Of a stretch of 17,067 bases of DNA, positions 6,209 through 13,321 are shown piece by piece. The notes below the pieces were generated by a model. The model saw only the letters and a list, made by a program, of their open reading frames with translations. It was not told where the DNA came from and made no database searches. Both the position numbers and the translations under genes were made by a program. Each line of letters begins with the position of its first letter. The first letter of the stretch is position 1. Origin of the DNA: Planctomycetaceae bacterium (GTDB lineage: Bacteria > Planctomycetota > Planctomycetia > Pirellulales > Thermoguttaceae); assembly GCA_031282385.1 (NCBI GenBank), contig JAITDV010000220.1, positions 1 through 17,067 on the forward strand, given 5' to 3'.

Positions 6209-7096
6209 TTATCCAATGATTTCAGTTCCTACACCTGTGCTTGTGAAAATTTCCATTAGCAGTGCGTGTCTTAATTTTCCGTTTATTATGTGAATTTTGT
6301 TTACGCCGTGTTCCAACGTTTCAAGGCAAGCTTCTATTTTCGGAATCATCCCGCCAACAATACATCCCGACGCCAACATCTCTCGTGCTTTTTCTGTTGT
6401 GATAGAATCAATCATTGAATTTGGATCGTTTGGATTTGTTCTTACGCCATTGACATCGCTTACGTAAACTAATTTTTCCGCGTGCAATTCACGTGCGATT
6501 GATGTTGCGGCGGTGTCTGCATTGACATTCAACACTTGACCGCTACCGTCATTCATAAGCGCAATAGACGGAATAACCGGAATAATATAATTGTTACAGA
6601 GCATTTCAATCATATCGACATTGACGCTTGTTATCTTGCCAACCAATCCGATATCGATTATTTGACCGTTTTCGTCGTTGAGAAAAAGTTTTTCTCCGAA
6701 AAGTACATTCGTACCAAGATAAAAGCTAATCGGTTTAGCTTGACCGCCGAATTTATTTATTTGTGCAACAAGGTATTCATTGATTTCTTTGCCAAGAACA
6801 CGTTTAACTATTTCAAGAGACACTTCGTCCGTGAAACGTCGTCCTTGTACAAAACGCGGTTCAATTCCTGCCGCGCTCATTGCTTTACTTATTGCCGAAC
6901 CGCCGCCGTGAACCAACACCGGTTTCATACCGACTGATTCCATGAAAACAATATCAAGCAAAAGATGAGTCATTGCGGTTTCATCATCCATAAGGCTGCC
7001 GCCGATTTTTATTACTGTTTTTTTACCGCGGTGTTGACGAATCCATTTCATCGCCTCAATCAATACATCCGCCTTTTCAATTGCACTATTCATCAT
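6209..7096 (-). CDS. argB: Acetylglutamate kinase
   Basis: A 295-residue amino-acid kinase catalysing the ATP-dependent phosphorylation of N-acetyl-L-glutamate, step two of arginine synthesis, in the cytoplasm. K30 in VIKIGGSLM (28-36) is the ATP-phosphate lysine; VHGGGSAIS (62-70) forms the substrate loop; GRRFTD (85-90) supplies the acetylglutamate-binding Arg; LNVNADTAA (189-197) carries the catalytic Asp; VGGMIPKIEACL (247-258) holds the second lysine K253. The N-terminal helix (about 5-23) and the C-terminal HALLMEIFTSTGVGTEI (277-293) are the features of the arginine-sensitive, hexameric class, so feedback inhibition by arginine is likely. Length is normal. The start may be the first or second of two adjacent ATGs; no Shine-Dalgarno is visible. 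It follows gyrB on the same strand by 186 bp, with a family A repeat in between, so co-transcription is doubtful. No other arg genes are nearby. Confidence 0.95.
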   Translation of the reverse strand: MMNSAIEKADVLIEAMKWIRQHRGKKTVIKIGGSLMDDETAMTHLLLDIVFMESVGMKPVLVHGGGSAISKAMSAAGIEPRFVQGRRFTDEVSLEIVKRVLGKEINEYLVAQINKFGGQAKPISFYLGTNVLFGEKLFLNDENGQIIDIGLVGKITSVNVDMIEMLCNNYIIPVIPSIALMNDGSGQVLNVNADTAATSIARELHAEKLVYVSDVNGVRTNPNDPNSMIDSITTEKAREMLASGCIVGGMIPKIEACLETLEHGVNKIHIINGKLRHALLMEIFTSTGVGTEIIG

Positions 7097-7154
7097 CGTT
7101 CAGTTAATTAACCGGATCAATATTCCAAGTTGAAACACCGGTTGTTTGGTTAGT

Positions 7155-7260
7155 TATACTGTTCGTACTATAAATTACGTTACTCAAGAGCGTAAAAACT
7201 TGCTTGCCGCTACGTAAGCAGGCGGAGGTAAACGAAAATTAAAGTGTGAACAGTTTAAAA
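7155..7260 (-). repeat. Family A repeat between gyrB and argB
   Basis: A complete copy on the minus strand: left end TTTTAAACTGTTCACACTTT begins 22 bp after the gyrB stop, then core GCCTGCTTACGTAGCGGCAA, then right end AATTTATAGTACGAACAGTA. In the direction of gyrB transcription it has the same order as the copy after csrA, so it could act as a gyrB terminator. The stem is less perfect here. Confidence 0.85.
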
Positions 7261-7282
7261 TTCAATTTGTAACACACAAAAA

Positions 7283-9799
7283 TCACACATCCAGATTTCT
7301 TACTTCCAGAGCGTGTTTTTCAATAAATTCTCTACGCGGTTCAACTTTGTCGCCCATTAGAATACGGAACAAATTATCTGCCATTGATGCGTCTTCCATT
7401 GTTACTTGAATCAACGTTCTGTTTGATGGGTTTAGGGTTGTATCGCGTAATTCTTCTGCGTTCATTTCTCCGAGTCCTTTGAATCTTGTAACTTGCATAA
7501 CGTTGCTATTGACGTTGCGAACTTCTGTCAGCAATTGCCGTAAATCTTCTATTCCTACTGTTGTGTCTTTTCTTTTTAACGAGTATCGTGCGGTATCTTT
7601 GCCTGTTCGTTCTTGGGGCAAAAGTGAATCTACCTCGAAACCAATATCACGCAACTCAATCAAATACTTATTTATTGTACGTACTTCATGTATTTCAATA
7701 ATGCGCAATTTCGGCAAATTATCGGCGGTATTGTTCAACTCATCTGCCAAGCCTACTTCAATTGCGATTTCGCGACCGGATTCACGTTCAATTTTGTCTT
7801 GAAATTCACGCAATTTTTCACGGCTTGTAAACCACTCTTCTTGTTTATCATAAAAAACGTGATAGACGGGCAACCGTGCTGTTTGAACATCTTGCCGCAA
7901 TGCCAACTCGCGCAAACTTATTCCGCGCCGTTCTACTGCGATGATCGCCTCTTCCAAGCTTGCAAGTATTTTGCAAAGTTTTTCCATCGCGGCGCCTTCA
8001 AATGTTCTGCCGTCATTTGCATCGAATACTGTATTTTGCAAACCGACGTCTAAAAGTATTCGTTGCATTTCTTCGTCTGTTGCGATGTATTGGTCGGCTT
8101 GTCCTTTTCGCCTGATTCTGTAAAGCGGCGGGCAAGCAATAAACACGTGTCCTGCTTTGACGAGATCGTACATTTGTCTGTAAAAAAACGTCAACAAAAG
8201 CGTACGAATATGCGAACCATCTACATCCGCATCAGTCATAATCACAACTTTGCCGTAACGCCGTTTCGACAAATCAACCTCGTCGCCAACACCGCTGCCC
8301 AATGCCGCAATCATACTTCGTACTTCTTCGTTGGCGAGAACTTTATCTTCGCGAGCTTTGTATGCGTTAATAATTTTTCCGCGTAATGGTAGAATTGCTT
8401 GATATTCTCGTACTCTTCCGCCTTCTGCGCTTCCGCCGGCGGAATCACCTTCGACGATATAAAGCTCGCATTTGTCAACTTCCTTACTTGTACAATCACG
8501 CAACTTGCCCGGCAAACCGCCAAACGAAAGCGCGCCTTTACGTTCTCGAACCAATGCACGTGCTTTGCGCGCGCTTTCGCGGGCTTCTGCTGCAATTATT
8601 CCTTTTTTGACGATAATTTGGGCTGTTTTGGGATTTTCTTCAAGATATTTTGCGAGTTGTTCACCGACTATTGAATTGACTACGCCTTCAACTTCGCTGT
8701 TACCTAGTTTTGTTTTTGTTTGACCTTCGAATCGCGGGTTGGGAACGCGGACAGAAATTACTGCGCTTAAACCTTCGCGAAAATCTTCGCCTATTGGAGC
8801 AATCGTTTTGTCTTTGAACAAAGATTGATTTTTGCCGTAGGTATTGAGTGTTCTTGTCAATGCGGTTCGGAAACCGGACAAGTGTGTTCCGCCTTCACTT
8901 GTGTAGATATTATTTACGTAGGAACGTAGATTTTCTGTGTATTCAACGGTGTATTGCAAAGCGACATCAACAAAGACGCCTTCGGATTCGCCGACAAAAT
9001 GTAGAATATCGTTGTGAGCAGATTCGGTTGATCGGTTCATGTTTTCGATGAAATCGACGAGACCTTTTTCGTATTGGAATATATCTTCGCTTCCGACTCG
9101 TGCGTCGCGGTAGATGATTTTTATTCCTTTGTTAAGGAATGCCAAGTCTTGAAGCCGGCGGAAGAGAATATTGCCGTCAAATTTGCGTTCAGGGAAAATT
9201 TCCGAGTCGGGCATGAAGGTAGTTTTGGTGCCGTGTCCATCTGATTTGCCTATTTTTTCAACTTCGCCGCAAGGTATACCGCGAGCGTATTCTTGTGAGT
9301 AAACTGCGCCGCCGCGCCGAACTTCTACTTCGCACCATTCAGAAAGAAAATTAACAACAGTAACTCCAACTCCGTGTAAACCGCCTGATGTTTGGTATGC
9401 GCCTTTGGTGAATTTGCCGCCGAATTTTAGTACGGTCATTACGCCTTCGAGAGTTGATTTTTGCAATTCAGGATGCATTTCAACAGGGATACCGCGACCG
9501 TCATCTTCAACTGTTATAGAACCGTCGTTGTTGATTTGGACAAGAATTGTTTTAGCAAAGCCAGCCAATGCTTCATCAATTGAGTTATCGACGACTTCGT
9601 TGACGAGGTGATGTAAGCCTCGGCTGGTTGTATCGCCGATGTACATTGCCGGTCTCAAACGCACGTGTTCGAGATCGCTCAAATGTTCAAGATCCTTTGC
9701 AGAATAGCCGTCTTCTGCTGTAGGCAACGGCTCATTGGACAATACAAATTGTTCGTTGATATTATTTGTTGAATTATCGTTATTAAAATTTGAATCCAT
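7283..9799 (-). CDS. gyrB: DNA gyrase subunit B
   Basis: An 838-residue type IIA topoisomerase subunit; with GyrA it introduces negative supercoils using ATP. GHKL ATPase domain: E68 and N72 in HHLVNEVVDNSIDEA, DDGRGIP (99-105), GGLHGVG (139-145). Transducer: QTK loop (360-362). TOPRIM: EGDSAGGSA (450-458) and DADVDGSH (523-530) with the metal-binding acidic residues. RFKGLGEMN (772-780) and the C-terminal tail EPRREFIEKHA follow. A roughly 190-residue insert (about 566-765) sits between TOPRIM and the tail, as in Gram-negative GyrB, explaining the length compared with about 640 residues in Gram-positives. Ungapped alignment from VVN (148-150) places S168 (VYSQEY) at E. coli Arg136, the aminocoumarin contact. 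The N-terminal 30 residues are Asn-rich and extra. An AAGG about 11 nt before the ATG is the likely ribosome binding site; a repeat starts just beyond it. ParE is the alternative, but the EGDSAGGSAEGGR and AILPLRGKI context and length favour GyrB. Confidence 0.95.
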   Translation of the reverse strand: MDSNFNNDNSTNNINEQFVLSNEPLPTAEDGYSAKDLEHLSDLEHVRLRPAMYIGDTTSRGLHHLVNEVVDNSIDEALAGFAKTILVQINNDGSITVEDDGRGIPVEMHPELQKSTLEGVMTVLKFGGKFTKGAYQTSGGLHGVGVTVVNFLSEWCEVEVRRGGAVYSQEYARGIPCGEVEKIGKSDGHGTKTTFMPDSEIFPERKFDGNILFRRLQDLAFLNKGIKIIYRDARVGSEDIFQYEKGLVDFIENMNRSTESAHNDILHFVGESEGVFVDVALQYTVEYTENLRSYVNNIYTSEGGTHLSGFRTALTRTLNTYGKNQSLFKDKTIAPIGEDFREGLSAVISVRVPNPRFEGQTKTKLGNSEVEGVVNSIVGEQLAKYLEENPKTAQIIVKKGIIAAEARESARKARALVRERKGALSFGGLPGKLRDCTSKEVDKCELYIVEGDSAGGSAEGGRVREYQAILPLRGKIINAYKAREDKVLANEEVRSMIAALGSGVGDEVDLSKRRYGKVVIMTDADVDGSHIRTLLLTFFYRQMYDLVKAGHVFIACPPLYRIRRKGQADQYIATDEEMQRILLDVGLQNTVFDANDGRTFEGAAMEKLCKILASLEEAIIAVERRGISLRELALRQDVQTARLPVYHVFYDKQEEWFTSREKLREFQDKIERESGREIAIEVGLADELNNTADNLPKLRIIEIHEVRTINKYLIELRDIGFEVDSLLPQERTGKDTARYSLKRKDTTVGIEDLRQLLTEVRNVNSNVMQVTRFKGLGEMNAEELRDTTLNPSNRTLIQVTMEDASMADNLFRILMGDKVEPRREFIEKHALEVRNLDV

Positions 9800-9816
9800 T
9801 TATTTTTTTACCTTAA

Positions 9817-9923
9817 TTTTTAAGTTGTTCGCACAATAAATTTCGTTTACCGCAACCTGCTTAATTACTTGAAAACGGATTTTTACATTCTTGAGCAAAA
9901 TAATTTATAGTACAAACAGTACA
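9817..9923 (+). repeat. Family A repeat upstream of gyrB (degenerate core)
   Basis: Left end TTTTTAAGTTGTTCGCACAA, core ACCTGCTTAATTACTTGAAA with a decayed hairpin, right end AATTTATAGTACAAACAGTA. It begins 17 bp upstream of the gyrB start, so the gyrB promoter lies inside or beyond it. Confidence 0.75.
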
Positions 9924-9960
9924 TTTTTAACCGCTAACACGGCATGAGATGAAACAGTGT

Positions 9961-10067
9961 TTTTAAACCGTTCACACTTGAATTTCAGCAACTCGTGCAA
10001 ACTTACCTATTGGCAAGTCCGCTTTAATATTTTTTGCGTGTCAGAATTTTAAAGTGTGTTCGATATA
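9961..10067 (+). repeat. Family B repeat
   Basis: Left end TTTTAAACCGTTCACACTTG, middle CGTGCAAACTTACCTATTGG with hairpin ACTTACC/GGCAAGT, right end GAATTTTAAAGTGTGTTCGA then TATA. Same family as 4950-5060. Confidence 0.7.
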
Positions 10068-10117
10068 ATTCAAGAGGTAGGTTGGTGGAATATTTTTTTA
10101 GAAGTTGCCAAAATTTA

Positions 10118-10210
10118 TTTCTACCGAGCAGTATAACCGGCTGGGGGGATTGAAGGTTGACGGGAATTGGTTACAATACTCCGCCTGTTCAGAATCTGTT
10201 TCGGTAGAAA
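10118..10210. repeat. Inverted repeat flanking 73 bp
   Basis: TTTCTACCGA (10118-10127) and TCGGTAGAAA (10201-10210) are perfect 10-bp inverted arms, with weaker pairing beyond. The enclosed GC-richer stretch includes GGCTGGGGGGATTG. Probably another small element; its right arm touches the next family A copy. Confidence 0.45.
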
Positions 10211-10314
10211 TTAAACTGTTCACACTTTGAATTTCATTTGCCGCCGCCAGCTTACCTATCGGAAAGCAGGCTTTTACGCTATTGAGCCACGCAATTTATA
10301 GTACGAACAGTATA
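10210..10314 (+). repeat. Family A repeat, near-consensus
   Basis: Left end ATTAAACTGTTCACACTTTG, then TTTGCCGCCGCCAGCTTACC, TATCGGAAAGCAGGC and TTTTACGCT, right end AATTTATAGTACGAACAGTA. One of the best preserved copies. Confidence 0.85.
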
Positions 10315-10340
10315 TCGATTGAGATGATAGAAAGTATATT

Positions 10341-10440
10341 CATAACACTTGAGTTTTCGGAACCCGCACAAACTTAATCTATTTCGTTAAGTTTGTTTTT
10401 GTATTTTTATGCCTCCGACTCTAAGGTGCATTTAATATAT
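10341..10440 (+). repeat. Family B repeat with perfect hairpin
   Basis: CATAACACTTGAGTTTTCGG (decayed left end), AACCCGCACAAACTTAATCT, then right end ACTCTAAGGTGCATTTAATA. The hairpin inside is annotated separately. Confidence 0.65.
10369..10400 (+). terminator. Hairpin plus T-run in family B repeat
   Basis: CAAACTTAA (10369-10377) pairs perfectly with TTAAGTTTG (10387-10395), loop of 9 nt, followed by TTTTTG and a further T-run. It has the shape of an intrinsic terminator reading towards rpsR. There is no plus-strand gene immediately upstream, so it could be an attenuator or simply a repeat hairpin. The stem is AT-rich. Confidence 0.4.
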
Positions 10441-10464
10441 TTTTATTGACCTGAACCTGAACCT

Positions 10465-10541
10465 AAAAATGTAAATGTGAGTTAGCCTAATTGGTAACTT
10501 GCGCGGGTTGGCTAAATTCCCCGGTATGAACAGCTTAAACT
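10465..10541 (-). repeat. Degenerate family B repeat just before rpsR
   Basis: Read on the minus strand this gives a left end TTTAAGCTGTTCATACCGGG, then a middle matching family B: TAGCCAACCCGCGCAAGTTA and CCAATTAGG. It ends 25 bp before the rpsR start, facing the preceding copy. Confidence 0.55.
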
Positions 10542-10565
10542 CCTAATTCAAAAAAGAAAAAAATT

Positions 10566-10844
10566 ATGGCAAGATTTTCAAAAAAATCAAAATTCAAACA
10601 ACGTAAACGTACAAAAGCTAAAGTTCGCGTTAAGAAAAAAGATCCATTAATGGTAGGCGGTCAACGTCCGCGACCAATGTTTGTGGATTATAAGGATGTA
10701 GAATTGCTTCGGAAGTTGACCAGTCGGCAAGGCAAAATAATAAGCCGCCGTAAAAACGGTTGCTCCGCCGTCAGTCAACACGCTATCGCAAACGCCATCA
10801 AACGCGCAAGATTTATGGCATTGCTTCCATACGTCTCAGATTGA
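10566..10844 (+). CDS. rpsR: Small ribosomal subunit protein bS18
   Basis: A 92-residue ribosomal protein of the 30S platform. The conserved half is FVDYKDVELLRKLTSRQGKI (39-58), followed by SRRKNGCSAVSQHAIANAIK and RARFMALLPY, matching the bS18 core. The first 35 residues are an N-terminal extension rich in Lys and Arg. bS18 normally pairs with bS6 and is encoded with rpsF and rplI; none is adjacent, so the usual rpsF-rpsR-rplI operon is broken here. No Shine-Dalgarno is visible in the A-rich leader AAAAAAGAAAAAAATT; the ATG is fixed by the family-typical MARFSKKSK start. The nearest upstream sequence is a repeat, and downstream lies a long palindrome before the convergent ferredoxin gene. 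Confidence 0.93.
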   Translation: MARFSKKSKFKQRKRTKAKVRVKKKDPLMVGGQRPRPMFVDYKDVELLRKLTSRQGKIISRRKNGCSAVSQHAIANAIKRARFMALLPYVSD

Positions 10845-10933
10845 TCGAATCGATTTCAAAAAACTATTTCTAATACAGAATTGACAAATTTTTTTGAATC
10901 GACAAATTAGGAAGTTATCTATTAAACAGAAGT

Positions 10934-11034
10934 TTTTTGAACTGTTCACACTCTAAATTTCTTTTATCACCGCCTGCCTTCCAATAGGTAAACAGGTGAA
11001 GGTAGAGGGAGGTTAATGTGTGAACGGTTTGAAA
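10934..11034. repeat. Family A left-end homo-palindrome (bidirectional terminator?)
   Basis: Two left halves face each other: TTTTTTGAACTGTTCACACT at one side and ATGTGTGAACGGTTTGAAAC at the other, with ACCGCCTGCC, TTCCAATAGGTAA and ACAGGTGAAG between. The arms are about 50 bp each, so the transcript of either strand can fold end to end. It sits between convergent rpsR and the ferredoxin gene, where it could stop transcription from both sides. Confidence 0.75.
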
Positions 11035-11059
11035 CGTGTATTCGGACAAAATGATATTT

Positions 11060-11299
11060 TTATGATACTAACTTTGATTTGCTTTCTTTATTTTCATTTT
11101 CATTTTGTTGCAGAGCAACTGCCATTGCGGGACATCGGTCAATACATACACCGCACACGCCGCACAATGCCGGATCAATAATTGCGACAGATGAGACCAT
11201 GCCGCTTGTTGTTATTTTTATTAAGTCAACAGCACCAATTGGACACGAATCAACACACGCACGACAACCTACACACTTATTTTGATCAACAACAATCAT
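11060..11299 (-). CDS. 2[4Fe-4S] ferredoxin-type protein
   Basis: A 79-residue protein with two complete cluster motifs: C9-C12-C15-C19-P and C46-C49-C52-C56-P (CxxCxxCxxxCP). It should bind two [4Fe-4S] clusters and carry electrons in the cytoplasm; the partner enzyme is unknown. The body (1-64) is a standard bacterial ferredoxin; the 15-residue tail QNENENKESKSKLVS is charged low complexity. The start lies 7 bp after the stop of the DUF4175-like gene on the same strand, with no visible Shine-Dalgarno, which suggests translational coupling within one transcript. What a ferredoxin does beside an envelope protein is not evident. A fully palindromic repeat lies beyond its stop codon. Confidence 0.85.
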   Translation of the reverse strand: MIVVDQNKCVGCRACVDSCPIGAVDLIKITTSGMVSSVAIIDPALCGVCGVCIDRCPAMAVALQQNENENKESKSKLVS

Positions 11300-11306
11300 T
11301 TACAGA

Positions 11307-12995
11307 TTACTTTTCAAAGAATCGCCCAACCGGTTTACGATGTACCGGATAAATTTGTTGCATGTGCGCCGAACCGGTACCGTTACTGGTCTCGCTTATT
11401 GCACCGCCGTTTAATTCCGTTTTTCTTTTCAAATTTTTCGTTGGCGTTTCTGTTGTTATTCCCATTTTTAAACTATCCTTAAACGCTTGAAGTTCTGCAA
11501 GCGGTAACTCTTCAGCCTTGTAGTCAAAACCATCTTCGTCAGCTGTTTTTTTAAATCGATTCTTACCTTCTTTAGCATTCGGGTCAGTTCGCCAATCCTG
11601 GTCTCGAGTATATCGCGGACTAACTTCGTCACCTTCGCATTCAGAACCATTACCTTCTCCACCCTCACAATCACAATTTGCCCAAAGCTCACTCAACATT
11701 CTTTCCGCTTCCGCTTTCGCTTCACGTTTGCTTTCCGCTAACTTTTTCAACGCATCTTTATCTATCGGAAATCCGGCATTTTGCAAATTCTCTATTTGAC
11801 GCTCACATTTACCGGCGCATTTCTGCATTGCTCGCGACAACTTCTGCATCTGTTCCGGCGAAAGATTACGCATATTATTCTCCGCCAACATTTTTTTCAA
11901 TGACTCTTTCAAAGCGTCTTTTTGATTTTTTTTGTTGTCATTTTTATCAGATTTTTTATTGTTGTTTTGTTCGTTCTGATTTTGATTTTCGGGATCTGTC
12001 GTTTCTTCATCAGCTTGATCTTGTTTTTGTTCATCTTTATTGTTGTCATTTGTATTTTCATCATCTTCATCATCATCTTCTTCTTTGTTGTTCTTGTCAA
12101 TTTTTTTGTCAGCGGATTCGTTATCGTTTTCATCGTCAACTTCATTTTTTAGCGATTCCGCCAGTGATCTGTTTTCCGCAAACATATTTTCCATTGATTC
12201 CGCCAAACCTTCCATCAATGCTTTTGAAGTTTGAGCGTCGTGTTGTTCACTTAATTCTGTAACTTTTCTTACGAGAGATTCGGCTTCGGCAAGTGATTTT
12301 ACGTTACGCTCGGCGTCTTGAACAGTTTTAGCGACTTCGTGGTTCATTCGTCCTGCCAATGTATCAAGAGCGTCAAAAGTTTTAATCGGTCCCAATCCGT
12401 CTGCTTCTTTTTGTAGCATTTTCAAATCACGTTTCAACGACTGCACTTCAACTTGATCAAGTATTTTTTCTTCTTTAAGAGTGTCGAGTTGTGTTGTTAA
12501 TTTACTGACTTGATCGTAGATATTCAATTTTTGCGGCAATTGATCGGATACTACAGAGACGGGCAACAGTAAAGAAGCTATAGCAAAAAGAATCGCAGCA
12601 AGAAAAAGACCAATTGTACGATTCGGTATCCAGTGAACGTCAGGAATATTGAGTTCTTTTATTTGTTCCGACCAATTTCCGATATCTGTTTCAAAAGAAC
12701 TCATGACAAGTCCGCCAGCGCCGTTTTCCTTGTCAATCAACGAAATCAACTTTTGATTTGATGGAATTCGCCGTGAAACTGTAAACAACGCAAACAACGG
12801 CAGAATTACCAACGCCAGCAAAATCATAAAAAATGTATTCACATCAACAAAACCGCTTACCCGAAACGTAAGCAATAATGTTCCCCACAAAAATAAAAAT
12901 ATCGCCCAAACGATTATCGTATTTTTCCAAAATAATCTGGCAATAAGCCGACGGCGAAATAACGTTAGAACGTTTGTTGTTTTTGAATTGTTCAT
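11307..12995 (-). CDS. DUF4175-like membrane protein with acidic coiled-coil region
   Basis: A 562-residue protein of uncertain function. Three hydrophobic segments: about 26-44, 54-74 and 127-150. Between the second and third lies RRIPSNQKLISLIDKENGAG (75-94), a motif like the RR-x-LD region of DUF4175 proteins. From 155 to 285 it is heptad-like and probably coiled coil. Residues 286-360 are an extreme D/E/N/K run. Residues 361-440 are helical again, with C393, C397, C441, C443 and C453. The end HMQQIYPVHRKPVGRFFEK resembles the C-terminal motif of DUF4175-type proteins near aerotolerance (Bat/MoxR-like) genes. This assignment is from memory of the family, so moderate. The start is placed at Met 12995 because the 36 residues upstream (to 13103) look like translated non-coding sequence and have no ribosome binding site. 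It precedes the ferredoxin gene by 7 bp and follows lptB on the same strand with a 326-bp gap. Confidence 0.7.
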   Translation of the reverse strand: MNNSKTTNVLTLFRRRLIARLFWKNTIIVWAIFLFLWGTLLLTFRVSGFVDVNTFFMILLALVILPLFALFTVSRRIPSNQKLISLIDKENGAGGLVMSSFETDIGNWSEQIKELNIPDVHWIPNRTIGLFLAAILFAIASLLLPVSVVSDQLPQKLNIYDQVSKLTTQLDTLKEEKILDQVEVQSLKRDLKMLQKEADGLGPIKTFDALDTLAGRMNHEVAKTVQDAERNVKSLAEAESLVRKVTELSEQHDAQTSKALMEGLAESMENMFAENRSLAESLKNEVDDENDNESADKKIDKNNKEEDDDEDDENTNDNNKDEQKQDQADEETTDPENQNQNEQNNNKKSDKNDNKKNQKDALKESLKKMLAENNMRNLSPEQMQKLSRAMQKCAGKCERQIENLQNAGFPIDKDALKKLAESKREAKAEAERMLSELWANCDCEGGEGNGSECEGDEVSPRYTRDQDWRTDPNAKEGKNRFKKTADEDGFDYKAEELPLAELQAFKDSLKMGITTETPTKNLKRKTELNGGAISETSNGTGSAHMQQIYPVHRKPVGRFFEK

Positions 12996-13138
12996 GGTTA
13001 AGTTTTTATGGTACGATCCGTATATTTTCAAAGATTTTCGTAGATTAAATTTCAAAAATGTGAGAATTTCAATAGGGGGGAGTATATCACATTTACAACA
13101 CATTACCAGATCACCTTAAATTCACAACAGAAAAAATT

Positions 13139-13223
13139 ACTTATTCAAATTCCCAATGGTAAAAAAAATTTTGGTAATGGGAACGTTGTCTGTTACTAAG
13201 GGAAATTTGACAAATAAGGGTTG
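13139..13223. repeat. Family C element, shortened copy
   Basis: The right end TTACTAAGGGAAATTTGACA plus AATAAGGGTTG matches the right arm of 1385-1559, and CTTATTCAAATTCCCAATGG matches a gapped version of the left arm. The interior is reduced. It lies between lptB and the DUF4175-like gene. Confidence 0.5.
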
Positions 13224-13321
13224 TTTACTTTAGAAAGTTGTGTTTTTGTCTGTTTTGTTCCCAAATCCCTTTCCTAAGCGATTAAATCTTGCGACTGAAT
13301 AGTTACTATTTTGGGTTCATT

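Larger units (their letters stand above)
9800..10565. other. gyrB/rpsR divergent gap: repeat island
   Basis: 766 bp without a gene. In order: family A (9817-9923), family B (9961-10067), a lone family D end TTTTTTTAGAAGTTGCC (about 10093-10109), a 10-bp inverted repeat TTTCTACCGA/TCGGTAGAAA (10118-10127 and 10201-10210), family A (10210-10314), family B (10341-10440) and a reversed family B (about 10465-10541). Promoters for gyrB and rpsR must be embedded among them; none is obvious. Confidence 0.7.

Noticed and set aside
11678..12262. 194-residue plus-strand open frame opposite the DUF4175-like gene
   Set aside because: It is the reverse complement of the acidic, low-complexity coding region; the absence of stops is explained by GAN/AAN-rich codons on the other strand.
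12996..13103. 36-residue N-terminal extension of the DUF4175-like gene
   Set aside because: The extension has no ribosome binding site, reads like translated AT-rich non-coding DNA and puts charged, unrelated sequence ahead of the natural positive-inside start at 12995.
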